Assembly: GCF_022808715.1 (NCBI RefSeq)
Contig: NZ_JAKZKX010000009.1
Location: 62,001 to 126,000, forward strand
Reading direction: 5' to 3'
Length of the DNA stretch: 64,000 nt
From: Fundidesulfovibrio agrisoli
Lineage (GTDB): Bacteria > Desulfobacterota > Desulfovibrionia > Desulfovibrionales > Desulfovibrionaceae
Shown piece after piece: positions 33,462-42,125 of this stretch. Position 1 is the stretch's first letter, and each line of letters starts with the position of its first letter. The translations under genes and the position numbers were made by a program. Below the pieces are notes generated by a model. It was not told the DNA's origin, did not search any database, and worked only from the letters and a program-made list of their open reading frames with translations.

Positions 33462-34655
33462 ATGAATACCTTCCGCAACCTCTGCGCCGTGGGCTTCCTG
33501 GCGCGCTTCTCCTACGCGCTGGCGCGCAACCCCGTGCTGCCGCTCTTCGCCCTGTTCCTGGGCGCGGGGCCGGAGGCCATCGGCCTGGCCGTGGGCGTCT
33601 CCACCGTGACGGGGATCTTCTTCAAGCTGCCCTCGGGCGCGCTCTCCGACGTTGTGGGCCGCAGGCGCACCATGCTGGCCGGGCTGGCCGTGTTCGGGGT
33701 GATGCCCTTCAGCTACCTGTTCATCGACAGCTACGGCGCGCTTCTCATCGTGCGCTTCCTGCACGGTCTGGCCACGGCGGTCTACGGCCCCGTGGCCATG
33801 GCCGTGGTGGCCGACGCGGCCGGGGCCCGCAAGGGCGAGATGCTCTCCTGGTTCAGCTCCGTGGGCATCGTGGGCGGGCTGCTGGGCGCACCCATCGGCG
33901 GCCTGCTCCTGGACGTGGGCCACTCCGGCGGCCCCGTGCTCTGGCAGTTCCGGGCCGTGTTCGCCCTGAGCGCGCTCACGGGCATGGCCGCGCTGATCCT
34001 GGGCCTGCGCGCCCTGGGCATCCATGAAAACGTGGAGCAGGGCCTGGGCTTCCGCGAGCGCCTGGGCCGCTTCGCCGAAGGCATACGGGAAGTGCTCTCG
34101 GACGGGCGCATCGTCACCACCTCCTGCGTGGAGGCCGCGCAGAACATGGCCATGGGCGCGCTGGAGGCCTTCCTGCCGGTGTACGCCGTCACCGTGGCCG
34201 GGCTCTCCGAGTTCCAGGCGGGCCTGCTCTGGGGCGTGCAGATCGTCACCACCATGCTCTCCAAGCCGCTCATGGGCCGCTTCTCGGACTCGCGCGGCCG
34301 CAGGCCGCTCATCGCCACCGGGCTCGGCCTGTGCGCGCTCTCCTTCGCGGCGATCCCCTTCCAGGGCGGATTCTGGGGCCTGGCCTGCGCCTGCATGGCC
34401 TTCGGCCTGGGCGAGGCTCTGGTGGCCTCCTCCTCGGCGGCCCTGGTGGCGGACATGTGCCGCCAACGCCATTTCGGCTCGGCCATGGGCGCCTTCGGCA
34501 CCATCTTCGACGTGGGCCACGCCGCAGGCCCCATCCTCTCCGGCCTGCTGGTGGCCTGGCTGGGTTACAAGGCCACATTCCCGCTGATGGCCTGCGTGCT
34601 GCTGGCCGCCATCCCCCTGTTTCTGGCAAGGGTGCCGGAGGAGGCCCCGCAATGA
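33462..34655 (+). CDS. MFS transporter (first of a tandem pair)
   Basis: 397-residue major facilitator with twelve predicted helices. The loop 2-3 motif G-x-L-S-D-V-V-G-R-R-R-T and a matching loop 8-9 motif G-R-F-S-D-S-R-G-R-R are present, so both halves are complete. Probably a proton-driven exporter. The next gene overlaps its stop (ATGA) and encodes a clear paralogue, R-N-P-V-L-P-L-F being shared near both N-termini. Substrate unknown; the ChrB-led operon suggests an oxyanion or toxic metabolite. Confidence 0.85.
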   Translation: MNTFRNLCAVGFLARFSYALARNPVLPLFALFLGAGPEAIGLAVGVSTVTGIFFKLPSGALSDVVGRRRTMLAGLAVFGVMPFSYLFIDSYGALLIVRFLHGLATAVYGPVAMAVVADAAGARKGEMLSWFSSVGIVGGLLGAPIGGLLLDVGHSGGPVLWQFRAVFALSALTGMAALILGLRALGIHENVEQGLGFRERLGRFAEGIREVLSDGRIVTTSCVEAAQNMAMGALEAFLPVYAVTVAGLSEFQAGLLWGVQIVTTMLSKPLMGRFSDSRGRRPLIATGLGLCALSFAAIPFQGGFWGLACACMAFGLGEALVASSSAALVADMCRQRHFGSAMGAFGTIFDVGHAAGPILSGLLVAWLGYKATFPLMACVLLAAIPLFLARVPEEAPQ

Positions 34656-35809
34656 AACTCTCGCCCTTCAGGATGCTCTGCGCCGCCGGGCTGCTGGCCA
34701 TTCTCTCCAGCACCATGTCCAAGAACCCGGTGCTGCCCCTTTTCGCGGCTCACCTGGGGGCCGGGCCGCAGGGCATAGGGCTGGTGGGGGCCGTGTCCCC
34801 GCTGGCCGGGGTGCTCATCAGCATCCCGGGCGGGCTGCTCTCCGACGCCTTCGGGCGGCGGCGCATGCTGGCGGCCTCGGCCCTGGTGTTCGCAAGCGCG
34901 CCCTTCGCCTACCTGCTGGTGGACGGCGTGTGGGGCCTGGCCCTGGCCCGCTTCTACCACGGGCTGGCCACCGGCATCTTCCTGCCCGTGGCCATGGCCG
35001 CCGTGGCCGACGCCCATCAGTCGGACCGGGGCGAGAAGATGGGCGCGTTCTCCTCGGCCACGCTGGCGGGGCGCTTCGTCGCTCCGCTGCTGGGCGGCCT
35101 GGCCCTGGGCCTGGGCTTCGACGCGGTGTACGTGCTCTGCGGGCTGGCCGGCGTCGGCGTGTTCCTGATCTCCTGGCGGCTGCCCGCCCTGGAGGAGAAA
35201 ACCCCGCACAAGGAGCGCCCGCCCCTGCTCCAGAGCCTGCGCGAGACCCTGGCCAGCCGCTCCATCCTGGCCGGGTGCGCGCTGGAGGCGGGCATCCTCT
35301 TCGCCTACGGCATTTTCGAGACCTTCCTGCCCCTGGTCAGCCTGGAGCGGGGCAACCCGGCCTGGGTCACGGGGGCGCTGTTCTCGGCCCAGGTGCTGGC
35401 CGTGGCCCTGACCAAGCCCTTCTTCGGCCGCCTCTCCGACCGCGCGGGACGCACCGGGCAGATGCTCACCGGGGCCGCGCTGTTGGCCGCGTGCTGCGCC
35501 GCCGTGCCCTGGGTCAAAGGACTTACCGGGCTGGCGGTGCTGGCCGTGGGCCTGGGCCTGGCCCTCTCGGTGGCCACCGCAGCCAGCCAGGCCTTCGTGG
35601 CCGACGCCAGCAAGCGCGAGCACCGGGGCGCGGCCATGGGCCTTCTGGGCTCCATAATGGACATCGGGCACAGCACCGGCCCCCTGCTGGGCGGCATGGC
35701 CGCCGCCCTGGCCGGGAGCGCCGGGGCCTTCGCCCTGGGCGGGGCCGTGCTGGCGGCCTGCGCCGCCGGGGTCTTCCGGGCCACGCGCAATCCGCGGCCC
35801 GCACCGTAG
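34652..35809 (+). CDS. MFS transporter (second of a tandem pair)
   Basis: 385-residue major facilitator, paralogous to the gene before it: same N-terminal K-N-P-V-L-P-L-F, loop 2-3 motif G-L-L-S-D-A-F-G-R-R-R and loop 8-9 G-R-L-S-D-R-A-G-R. Twelve helices, so it is not half a transporter. ATGA overlap with the first suggests equal expression, compatible with a heterodimer or two related substrates. A 15-bp hairpin follows after 33 bases. Confidence 0.85.
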   Translation: MKLSPFRMLCAAGLLAILSSTMSKNPVLPLFAAHLGAGPQGIGLVGAVSPLAGVLISIPGGLLSDAFGRRRMLAASALVFASAPFAYLLVDGVWGLALARFYHGLATGIFLPVAMAAVADAHQSDRGEKMGAFSSATLAGRFVAPLLGGLALGLGFDAVYVLCGLAGVGVFLISWRLPALEEKTPHKERPPLLQSLRETLASRSILAGCALEAGILFAYGIFETFLPLVSLERGNPAWVTGALFSAQVLAVALTKPFFGRLSDRAGRTGQMLTGAALLAACCAAVPWVKGLTGLAVLAVGLGLALSVATAASQAFVADASKREHRGAAMGLLGSIMDIGHSTGPLLGGMAAALAGSAGAFALGGAVLAACAAGVFRATRNPRPAP

Positions 35810-35842
35810 GCCTTCATGACGCCGAAAGTTTCCTGCCTGTGC

Positions 35843-35885
35843 GCGGGCGGCCCGGCCTGGGTGTCTTCCTGGCCGGGCCGCCCGC
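35843..35885 (+). terminator. Perfect 15-bp hairpin after the chrB operon
   Basis: Arms 35843-35857 and 35871-35885 pair fully, loop of 13. No T-run follows, so termination is inferred from the stem and its place 33 bases after the last gene. Confidence 0.5.
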
Positions 35886-36009
35886 CTGAACGTTGCCCCG
35901 GCAATCTCCGATTCATTCCTGCCGCAGTGAAACCGAAGCAGATCCACCGGCGTCTCTATCGGTGCGTATACAGCTTGCATTCCTCAAACATTTTTCATAC
36001 CCCCTGCCC

Positions 36010-37095
36010 ATGACCGAAATGACTTCCTGTAGTTCGAATCAAGTACCCCAACGTGTATTGTATCTCGACACGCTGCGCTGCGTCAGCATCGTGGGCGTCG
36101 TCCTGCTGCACAGCGCCATGCCTTTGCTCGGGTCCGCCGATATGACCGAACTCCTGCCTGGGCTGGTCTATTCGGCCCTGTGCATGTTCTGCGTGCCGAC
36201 CCTGATCATGATCAGCGGAGCGTTGATCCTGGGCGACCCGCGCCCGCTGCGCCTGGGAAAGTTCTTCGGCAAGCGCTTCGCCAAGATCGCCTGGCCCCTG
36301 GTGCTCTGGTCCGCGGTCTACTATCTGGCCTACTGCCTCGCCGAGCCCAGCGCGCCCAACCTGATATCCTTCGGCAAGCGCCTGCTCACCGGGCTCTGGG
36401 CCGGGCCGCTGTGGTTTCTGTACATGATCGCCGGAGTGTACTTGATGGTCCCCTTCATCAAGCCCGCCTTCTCGGACCCGCGCACACCCCTGGGGCCGCT
36501 GTTCATAGGCATCACCTTCGCGATCATGACACTGAACCTGGCCACCCGCCTGCTCTGGCAGCACGAACTGAACACCTTCCTGACCAGCGCCGTGCTGCCC
36601 CACTACCTGGGCTATTTCGTGCTCGGGCACGTGCTGCACCAGCGCACGGTGCGGGTGCCGGGCGGCCGCGTCACCCTGGTCCTGGCCTTCCTGCTCTGCA
36701 CGGGGGTGAACGCCCTGGGCGAATACGCCTGCGACCACAGCCCGGACATGCTGCCCAACAGCTTCTTCAACTACCATCAGCCCTTCTCCATGCTGGCGGC
36801 CGTGGCGGCCTTCCTGCTCTTCAAGCAGGACGGCTGCGCCGGGCTGGGCTTCGCCAGCAAGACCATCCAGACAGTGAGCAGGCTCTCCTTCGGCATTTTC
36901 CTGGCCCATACCCTGATCCTGTTCCTGGTTACGGGCCAGCTGCCCCTGCTGGTGCAGCCCGGCCAAGGGCTGATTGTCTCCGGCATGAACCCCTGGGTTG
37001 GGCCGCCGCTCACGGCCCTGGTGGTGTTCACCCTCTCCGCGCTGCTGACCTGGGGCCTGCAGCGCACGCCCTGGCTGCGCCGCGCCGTTCCCTGA
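36010..37095 (+). CDS. Acyltransferase family 3 membrane protein
   Basis: 361-residue membrane protein with about ten helices, of the acyltransferase-3 family that O-acylates surface glycans. The N-terminal motif L-Y-L-D-T-L-R-C-V-S-I-V-G-V-V-L-L-H contains the essential Arg and His. The central half and the end are hydrophobic throughout. Start chosen at 36010 (M-T-E-M-T); an upstream in-frame start at 35893 would add 39 residues that are not conserved in style. Neither has a clear ribosome-binding site. It stands alone. Confidence 0.8.
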   Translation: MTEMTSCSSNQVPQRVLYLDTLRCVSIVGVVLLHSAMPLLGSADMTELLPGLVYSALCMFCVPTLIMISGALILGDPRPLRLGKFFGKRFAKIAWPLVLWSAVYYLAYCLAEPSAPNLISFGKRLLTGLWAGPLWFLYMIAGVYLMVPFIKPAFSDPRTPLGPLFIGITFAIMTLNLATRLLWQHELNTFLTSAVLPHYLGYFVLGHVLHQRTVRVPGGRVTLVLAFLLCTGVNALGEYACDHSPDMLPNSFFNYHQPFSMLAAVAAFLLFKQDGCAGLGFASKTIQTVSRLSFGIFLAHTLILFLVTGQLPLLVQPGQGLIVSGMNPWVGPPLTALVVFTLSALLTWGLQRTPWLRRAVP

Positions 37096-37121
37096 GCCGC
37101 CTTCACCCCTGACGACGCCAC

Positions 37122-37157
37122 AAAAAAGCCCCCGCGCCGTATACCGGCGCGGGGGCT
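37122..37157 (-). terminator. Rho-independent terminator of the efflux-marR operon
   Basis: Thirteen-pair stem (37127-37139 with 37145-37157, loop TATAC) followed on the minus strand by TTTTTT (complement of 37122-37127). It lies 26 bases after marR. Confidence 0.9.
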
Positions 37158-37182
37158 TCGCATTCATGCGGCCGCAATGCGC

Positions 37183-37644
37183 TCAGGCGTTGCGGTCCAG
37201 CTTGCGCTTGAGCTCCATGAGCACGCCGTGGGCGGTCTCCAGCCTGTCCTGGGCGATGCCGTCCAGCACGTAGTCGCTGAAGCCGTGGGCCACCTCGCCG
37301 AACTCCTCCAGCACGGGCTCCGCCTTCTCGGTGAGCACCACGCGCTTCACGCGCCTGTCCGCCGCGTCGCTCACGCGGCGCACCCAGCCGTCCTTCTCCA
37401 GCCGGTCCAGCAGCCGCACCAGGGAGGAGCACTCCACGAACACGGCCTGGGCCAGCTCGCGCTGGGTCATGGCCTCCTCGTTGAGGGCCAGGGCCCAGAT
37501 CACGGTCCAGGTGGCGCTGGAGAGGCCCAGGGGCTTGAACAGCTCGTCCAGGCGCGCCTTCCAGGCCCGCGACACCTCGTAGATGGTCAGGCCGATGTGC
37601 CTGGGGTCGCGGTGCTCGTCACGCCAGCGGCAGCTAGTGACCAT
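37183..37644 (-). CDS. MarR-family transcriptional regulator
   Basis: 153 residues, winged helix: helices around L-G-L-S-S-A-T-W-T-V-I-W and M-T-Q-R-E-L-A-Q-A-V-F-V-E-C-S-S-L-V-R-L-L-D-R-L split by the turn, then the wing with R-R-V-S-D-A-A-D-R-R-V-K-R-V-V-L. MarR proteins repress efflux genes until a ligand binds. It is the last gene of the efflux operon, overlapping the RND gene by 11 bases, so its level tracks the pump. A cysteine in the DNA-reading helix could make it redox-sensitive (inference). Its likely operator lies in the operon promoter at 41996. Confidence 0.88.
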   Translation of the reverse strand: MVTSCRWRDEHRDPRHIGLTIYEVSRAWKARLDELFKPLGLSSATWTVIWALALNEEAMTQRELAQAVFVECSSLVRLLDRLEKDGWVRRVSDAADRRVKRVVLTEKAEPVLEEFGEVAHGFSDYVLDGIAQDRLETAHGVLMELKRKLDRNA

Positions 37645-40600
37645 TGCTTCCCTCCGTGGCCCGGGAGCGCAGGCGCGCGCCCAGGTTGACGATGATCTTG
37701 TAGAACACCGGGATGAAGAACGGCGCGATGATGGTGGCCCCGAGCATGCCGCCCACCACGCCGGTGCCGATGGCGTGGCGGCTGGCCGCGCCCGCGCCCG
37801 AGCTTATGGCCAGGGGCAGGCAGCCCAGCACGAAGGCCAGGGAGGTCATGATGATGGGGCGGAAGCGCAGCTTGGAGGCCTCCAGGGCGGCCTGGGCCGC
37901 GTCCATGCCCTTCTTCTGGCGGGCCGTGGCGAACTCCACGATGAGGATGGCGTTCTTGGCCGCCAGGCCCACCAGGGTCACCAGGGCGATCTGGAAGTAG
38001 AGGTCGTTCATGAGGCCGCGCCCCCAGGTGGCCAGGATGGCCCCGAACATGGCGAAGGGCACCGCCAGGACCACCGCCACCGGCAGGGACCACCGCTCGT
38101 ACTGGGCCGCCAGGATCAGGAAGACCATGACGATGGCCAGCACGAACACCAGGCTGGAGGTGCCGCCCGTGAGCTTCTCCTGATAGGCGGAGCCGGTCCA
38201 GGCCAGGGTGTATTCCGGGGGCAGCACGTCGGCTGCCGCCTTCTCCATGGCCGCGATGGCCTGGCCCGAGCTGTAGCCCGGGGCCGGGCCGCCCATGATC
38301 TTGGCCGCCGGGAACACGTTGAAGCGCTCCACCACCTCGGGGCCGCTGGTGAGCTGCACGTCCACCAGGGCGGTCAGGGGGATCATCTCCCCGCGCTGGG
38401 AGCGCACGTACACGTCGCGCAGGCCCTCGGGGCGGTCGCGGAAGTTGGCCTCGGACTGGAGCATGACCCGGAAGGTGCGCCCGTACTTGTTGAAGTCGTT
38501 GATGTAGTAGGCCCCGAAGGTGGCCTGCATGGCCTCGAACACCGCGTTCACCGGCACGCCCAGGGCCTTGGCCTTGTTGCGGTCCAGGTTGACGCGCAGC
38601 TGCGGCACGTTGGCCCCGAAGGTGGTGGAGAGCCTGCCCAGCTCGGGGTGCTTGGCGCCCTCGGCCATGACCTTGTCCAGCATGGCGGCCAGGGCCTTGC
38701 TGTCGCCCTCGCCGCGGCTCTGGATGTACACCTCGAAGCCGCCGGTGTTGCTCATGCCCTGGATGGGCGGCGGGTTGAAGGCCAGGGTCAGGCCGCGCGG
38801 CAGGGCCATGCCGCGCCCGAAGATGCGGCCCACCAGGTCGAAGGAGCTCTCGCCCGGCTTGGTGCGCTCGTCCCAGGGTTTGAGGTCCAGGAACGAGGTG
38901 GAGTAGTTGGAACGCGAAGCCCCGGTGAGGAAGTCGTAGCCGGAGAAGGTGATGTTGCTGCGCACGATGGGGTCCTGCAGGTTCATCTTGTCCAGCTGGG
39001 AGCTCAGCTCCAGGGTGTGGTGCAGGGCCGCGCCGTCGGGCAGGATGTTCACGGCCAGGGCGTAGCCCTGGTCCTCGTCGGGGAGCATGCCCGAGGGCGT
39101 CATGCGGAACAGGGCCAGGGCCCCGGCGCACAGCACCGCGAACAGCACCACCGCGACCCCGGCCCGCTTGAGCAGGAAGGCCACCCCGGAGGAGTAGCCG
39201 GCGGTGATCCTGTCGAACCAGGCGTTGAAGGCGCTGAAGAATCGCCCCGGCTCCTTGTGCACGGGCCGCAGCAGCAGGGCGCAGAGGCTCGGCGTGAGCG
39301 TGAGCGCCACCAGGCCGGAGATGACCACCGACACCGCGATGGTGATGGCGAACTGCTTGTACATCTGGCCGGTGAGCCCGCCCAGGAAGGCCACGGGCAC
39401 GAACACGGCGCAGAGCACCAGCACGATGGCGATGACCGGGCCGGTCACCTCCTCCATGGCCTTGGCCGTGGCCTCCTTGGGCCCGAGGCCCTGCGTTCGC
39501 ATGATGCGCTCCACGTTCTCCAGCACCACGATGGCGTCGTCCACCACGATGCCGATGGCCAGCACCATGCCGAAGAGCGTGAGCGTGTTGATGGTGAAGC
39601 CCAGGGCGTACATGCCCGCGAACGTGCCGATGATGGACACCGGCACGGCCAGGCAGGGGATGAGCGTGGCCCGGAAGCTCTGCAGGAACAGGTAGACCAC
39701 CAGGAACACCAGGACCATGGCCTCGCCCAGGGTCTTGACCACCTCCTGGATGGAGACGCGCACGAAGGTGGTGGTGTCGTAGGGGATGGCGTAGCCCACG
39801 CCCTCGGGGAAGCGCTTGGAGAGCTCATCCATCTTGGCCTTCACCCGGTCGGCCGTGTCCAGGGCGTTGGCGCCCGAAGCCAGGAAGATGCCCATGGGCA
39901 CCGTGGGGTGGCCCATGCGCGTGCCCACGAAGCTGTAGTCCTTGGAGCCGAGCTCCACGCGGGCCACGTCCTTGAGGCGCAGGGTGGAGCCGTCGGGGTC
40001 GGCCCGCAGGATGATGTTCTCGAACTCCTCGGCCGTGGCCAGGCGGCCCTGGGTGATGACCATGTAGTTGACGTCCACGGGCGTGGGCTGCGGCTCCTCG
40101 CCGATGCGCCCCGCCGCGTACTGGGAGTTCTGCTCCCGCACGGCGGCGGCCACGTCGGCCGGGGTCAGCTTGAGCTGGGCCAGCTTGTCCGGGCGCAGCC
40201 AGATGCGCATGGAGTAGTCCTTGGCGCCGAAGATCATGGCGTCGCCCACGCCGGGCACGCGCTTGAGCTCGTCGATGACGTTCACCAGGGCGTAGTTGCT
40301 GACGAAGATGGTGTCGTAGCGGCCCTCCGGCGAGTCCATGGAGAGCACCAGGAGCATGTTGGAGGACTTCTTGGTCACCGTGACGCCCTGGCGGCGCACG
40401 TCGTCGGGCAGGAAGGGCTGGGCCGCCTGCACGCGGTTGTTGACGTTGATGGTGGCCTGGTTCGGATCGGTGCCCACGGTGAAGACCACGGAGATGGAGA
40501 CGGAGCCGTCGCCCGCGCTGGTGGAGCGCATGTAGAGCATGTTCTCCACGCCGTTGATCTGCTGCTCCAGGGGCGCGGCCACCGTCTGCGCGATGACCTC

Positions 40601-40765
40601 GGGGCTTGCGCCCGGATAGGCCGTGGCCACCAGGACCTCGGGCGGGATGATGTCCGGGTATTGGGCGATGGGCAGCACCCTCAGGGACACCAAGCCGGCC
40701 AATATGATGACCAGGGAGATGACCGTAGAGAATACCGGGCGCGAAAGGAAGAAACGCGAGATCAT
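37634..40765 (-). CDS. RND multidrug efflux transporter (HAE1/AcrB type)
   Basis: 1043-residue inner-membrane proton/drug antiporter, normal AcrB length. The N-terminus F-F-L-S-R-P-V-F starts transmembrane helix 1. The proton-relay helix 4 has G-I-V-V-D-D-A-I-V-V-L-E-N (near residue 408) and helix 10 has G-L-A-A-K-N-A-I-L-I-V-E-F; these Asp-Asp and Lys are essential in the family. The large periplasmic loops are intact. It starts with ATGA overlap on the fusion-protein gene. No outer-membrane factor (TolC) gene is in the window. Substrates probably hydrophobic drugs or solvents. Confidence 0.94.
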   Translation of the reverse strand: MISRFFLSRPVFSTVISLVIILAGLVSLRVLPIAQYPDIIPPEVLVATAYPGASPEVIAQTVAAPLEQQINGVENMLYMRSTSAGDGSVSISVVFTVGTDPNQATINVNNRVQAAQPFLPDDVRRQGVTVTKKSSNMLLVLSMDSPEGRYDTIFVSNYALVNVIDELKRVPGVGDAMIFGAKDYSMRIWLRPDKLAQLKLTPADVAAAVREQNSQYAAGRIGEEPQPTPVDVNYMVITQGRLATAEEFENIILRADPDGSTLRLKDVARVELGSKDYSFVGTRMGHPTVPMGIFLASGANALDTADRVKAKMDELSKRFPEGVGYAIPYDTTTFVRVSIQEVVKTLGEAMVLVFLVVYLFLQSFRATLIPCLAVPVSIIGTFAGMYALGFTINTLTLFGMVLAIGIVVDDAIVVLENVERIMRTQGLGPKEATAKAMEEVTGPVIAIVLVLCAVFVPVAFLGGLTGQMYKQFAITIAVSVVISGLVALTLTPSLCALLLRPVHKEPGRFFSAFNAWFDRITAGYSSGVAFLLKRAGVAVVLFAVLCAGALALFRMTPSGMLPDEDQGYALAVNILPDGAALHHTLELSSQLDKMNLQDPIVRSNITFSGYDFLTGASRSNYSTSFLDLKPWDERTKPGESSFDLVGRIFGRGMALPRGLTLAFNPPPIQGMSNTGGFEVYIQSRGEGDSKALAAMLDKVMAEGAKHPELGRLSTTFGANVPQLRVNLDRNKAKALGVPVNAVFEAMQATFGAYYINDFNKYGRTFRVMLQSEANFRDRPEGLRDVYVRSQRGEMIPLTALVDVQLTSGPEVVERFNVFPAAKIMGGPAPGYSSGQAIAAMEKAAADVLPPEYTLAWTGSAYQEKLTGGTSSLVFVLAIVMVFLILAAQYERWSLPVAVVLAVPFAMFGAILATWGRGLMNDLYFQIALVTLVGLAAKNAILIVEFATARQKKGMDAAQAALEASKLRFRPIIMTSLAFVLGCLPLAISSGAGAASRHAIGTGVVGGMLGATIIAPFFIPVFYKIIVNLGARLRSRATEGSNGH

Positions 40766-41952
40766 TTGGCCCCCTGCGGCGCGGCCCCCTGAGCGGCGGC
40801 GGCCTCGCCGCGCACGGCCACCTGCGCGCCGGGGCGCACCTTGATGACGCCCTCGGTGATGATGCGCTCGCCGGGCTCCAGCCCGCTCTCCACCAGGTAG
40901 GAATTGCCCATCAGCTCGCCCAGGGCCACGGGCCTGGGCTGCACCACGTTGTCCTGGCCAACGACCCACGCCAGCGCGCCCTGCTGCGTCTGGAGCACGG
41001 CGGCCTGCGGGATGGCGATCACGTCCTTGAGGCGGGCGCCGTTTAAGCGCACGCGCACGAACTGGCCGGGCAGCACCTCGGCCTCGGGGTTGGCGAACTC
41101 GGCGCGCAGCTTGACCACGCCGGTGTTGGTGTCCACGCTGGTGTCGGTGAAGTTGATGCGCCCGGAGCGGGAGTACTGCCCGCCGTCGGGCAGGGCGATG
41201 GTCACCAGGAAGTCGCCGTTGTCGAAGGCGATCCTGTTCTCGGCGCGCAGCTTGCGCATGCGGGAGAACTCGGAGCCCGGGATGGAGAAGTTCACGTAGA
41301 GGGGGTCGAGCCGCGTCATGGTGGTGAGCAGGCTGGTCTCGGAGTTGGCCACCACCAGGCTGCCCTCGGAGCGGGTCTCCTTGCTGGTGATGCCGGTGAT
41401 GGGCGCGGTGACCTTGGTGTATTCGAGGTTCAGCGCGGCCTCGCGCAGCTTGCCCTTGGCGGCGTCCACCTCGGCGGCGGAGGTCTGCAGGTCGGTCTGG
41501 GCGTCGTCGCGGTCCTTCTGGCTGACCACGCCCTCCTTGAAGAGCTTGGCCATGCGCTCCTGGTCGCGCCGGGCCTTGGCCAGCTTGGCCTCGGCCTGGG
41601 CCAGCGCGCCCTTGGCCTGGGTCAGCGCGGCCTGGAAGGGCGCGGGGTCTATGACGAACATCAGGTCGCCCTCCTTGACGCGCTTGCCCTCCTCATAGGC
41701 GCGCTTGAGCAGGATGCCGCCCACGCGGGCGCGCACCTGCACCTCGCGGGAGCCCGCGGTCTGGGCCATGTACTCGATGTGCAGGGGCAGGTCCGCCCGG
41801 GTCACGGTTGCCACCACGACTTCCGGCGGAGGCATGCCGCCCGGGGCCTGGGCGGGGGAATCCTTGCCGCAGCCAGCCAGGGACAGGACGGAAACCAGGG
41901 CCAGCAGCACCCACATGGCGGATGCGGGCTGCCTGTAAACATTCGGGAACAT
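40762..41952 (-). CDS. RND efflux periplasmic adaptor lipoprotein (AcrA type)
   Basis: 396-residue membrane fusion protein linking the RND pump to an outer-membrane channel. A lipoprotein signal with L-A-G-C at about residue 28 anchors it. It then shows the lipoyl-like halves (G-S-R-E-V-Q-V-R-A-R-V-G-G, E-G-x-x-V-K-E-G-D-L-M-F), a helical hairpin of about 80 residues and the beta-barrel/membrane-proximal domains. Start at 41952 with GGAGG upstream; the frame to 42138 runs through the promoter. First gene of the operon. Confidence 0.92.
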   Translation of the reverse strand: MFPNVYRQPASAMWVLLALVSVLSLAGCGKDSPAQAPGGMPPPEVVVATVTRADLPLHIEYMAQTAGSREVQVRARVGGILLKRAYEEGKRVKEGDLMFVIDPAPFQAALTQAKGALAQAEAKLAKARRDQERMAKLFKEGVVSQKDRDDAQTDLQTSAAEVDAAKGKLREAALNLEYTKVTAPITGITSKETRSEGSLVVANSETSLLTTMTRLDPLYVNFSIPGSEFSRMRKLRAENRIAFDNGDFLVTIALPDGGQYSRSGRINFTDTSVDTNTGVVKLRAEFANPEAEVLPGQFVRVRLNGARLKDVIAIPQAAVLQTQQGALAWVVGQDNVVQPRPVALGELMGNSYLVESGLEPGERIITEGVIKVRPGAQVAVRGEAAAAQGAAPQGAK

Positions 41953-41995
41953 ATGCCCTCCGGGAATGCCGGGCGGCTTCGGCCCGGCCGGCTTT

Positions 41996-42035
41996 GTTAG
42001 AACGCTAACTATTAGCACTACACGCACCGAGTCAA
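41996..42035 (-). promoter_or_regulatory. Efflux operon promoter with MarR-type palindrome
   Basis: On the minus strand TTGACT (complement of 42030-42035) is followed after 15 bases by TAATAG, or after 18 by TAGTTA. Just downstream is the inverted repeat GTTAG-N4-CTAAC (41996-42009), overlapping the expected start site. A MarR protein encoded in the same operon is the obvious candidate ligand. Confidence 0.55.
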
Positions 42036-42125
42036 TCTCCGAAGAACACGCGCATGTCAATATTTTGGTGCACGAGCGATCGAACGGGGGGTTGTGGGGA
42101 GGGCTGCGCGTGGTTATTGGGGGGC

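Noticed and set aside
37583-40792. 1069-codon open frame antisense to the RND transporter
   Set aside because: Same type of shadow; the real gene on the minus strand has all RND motifs.
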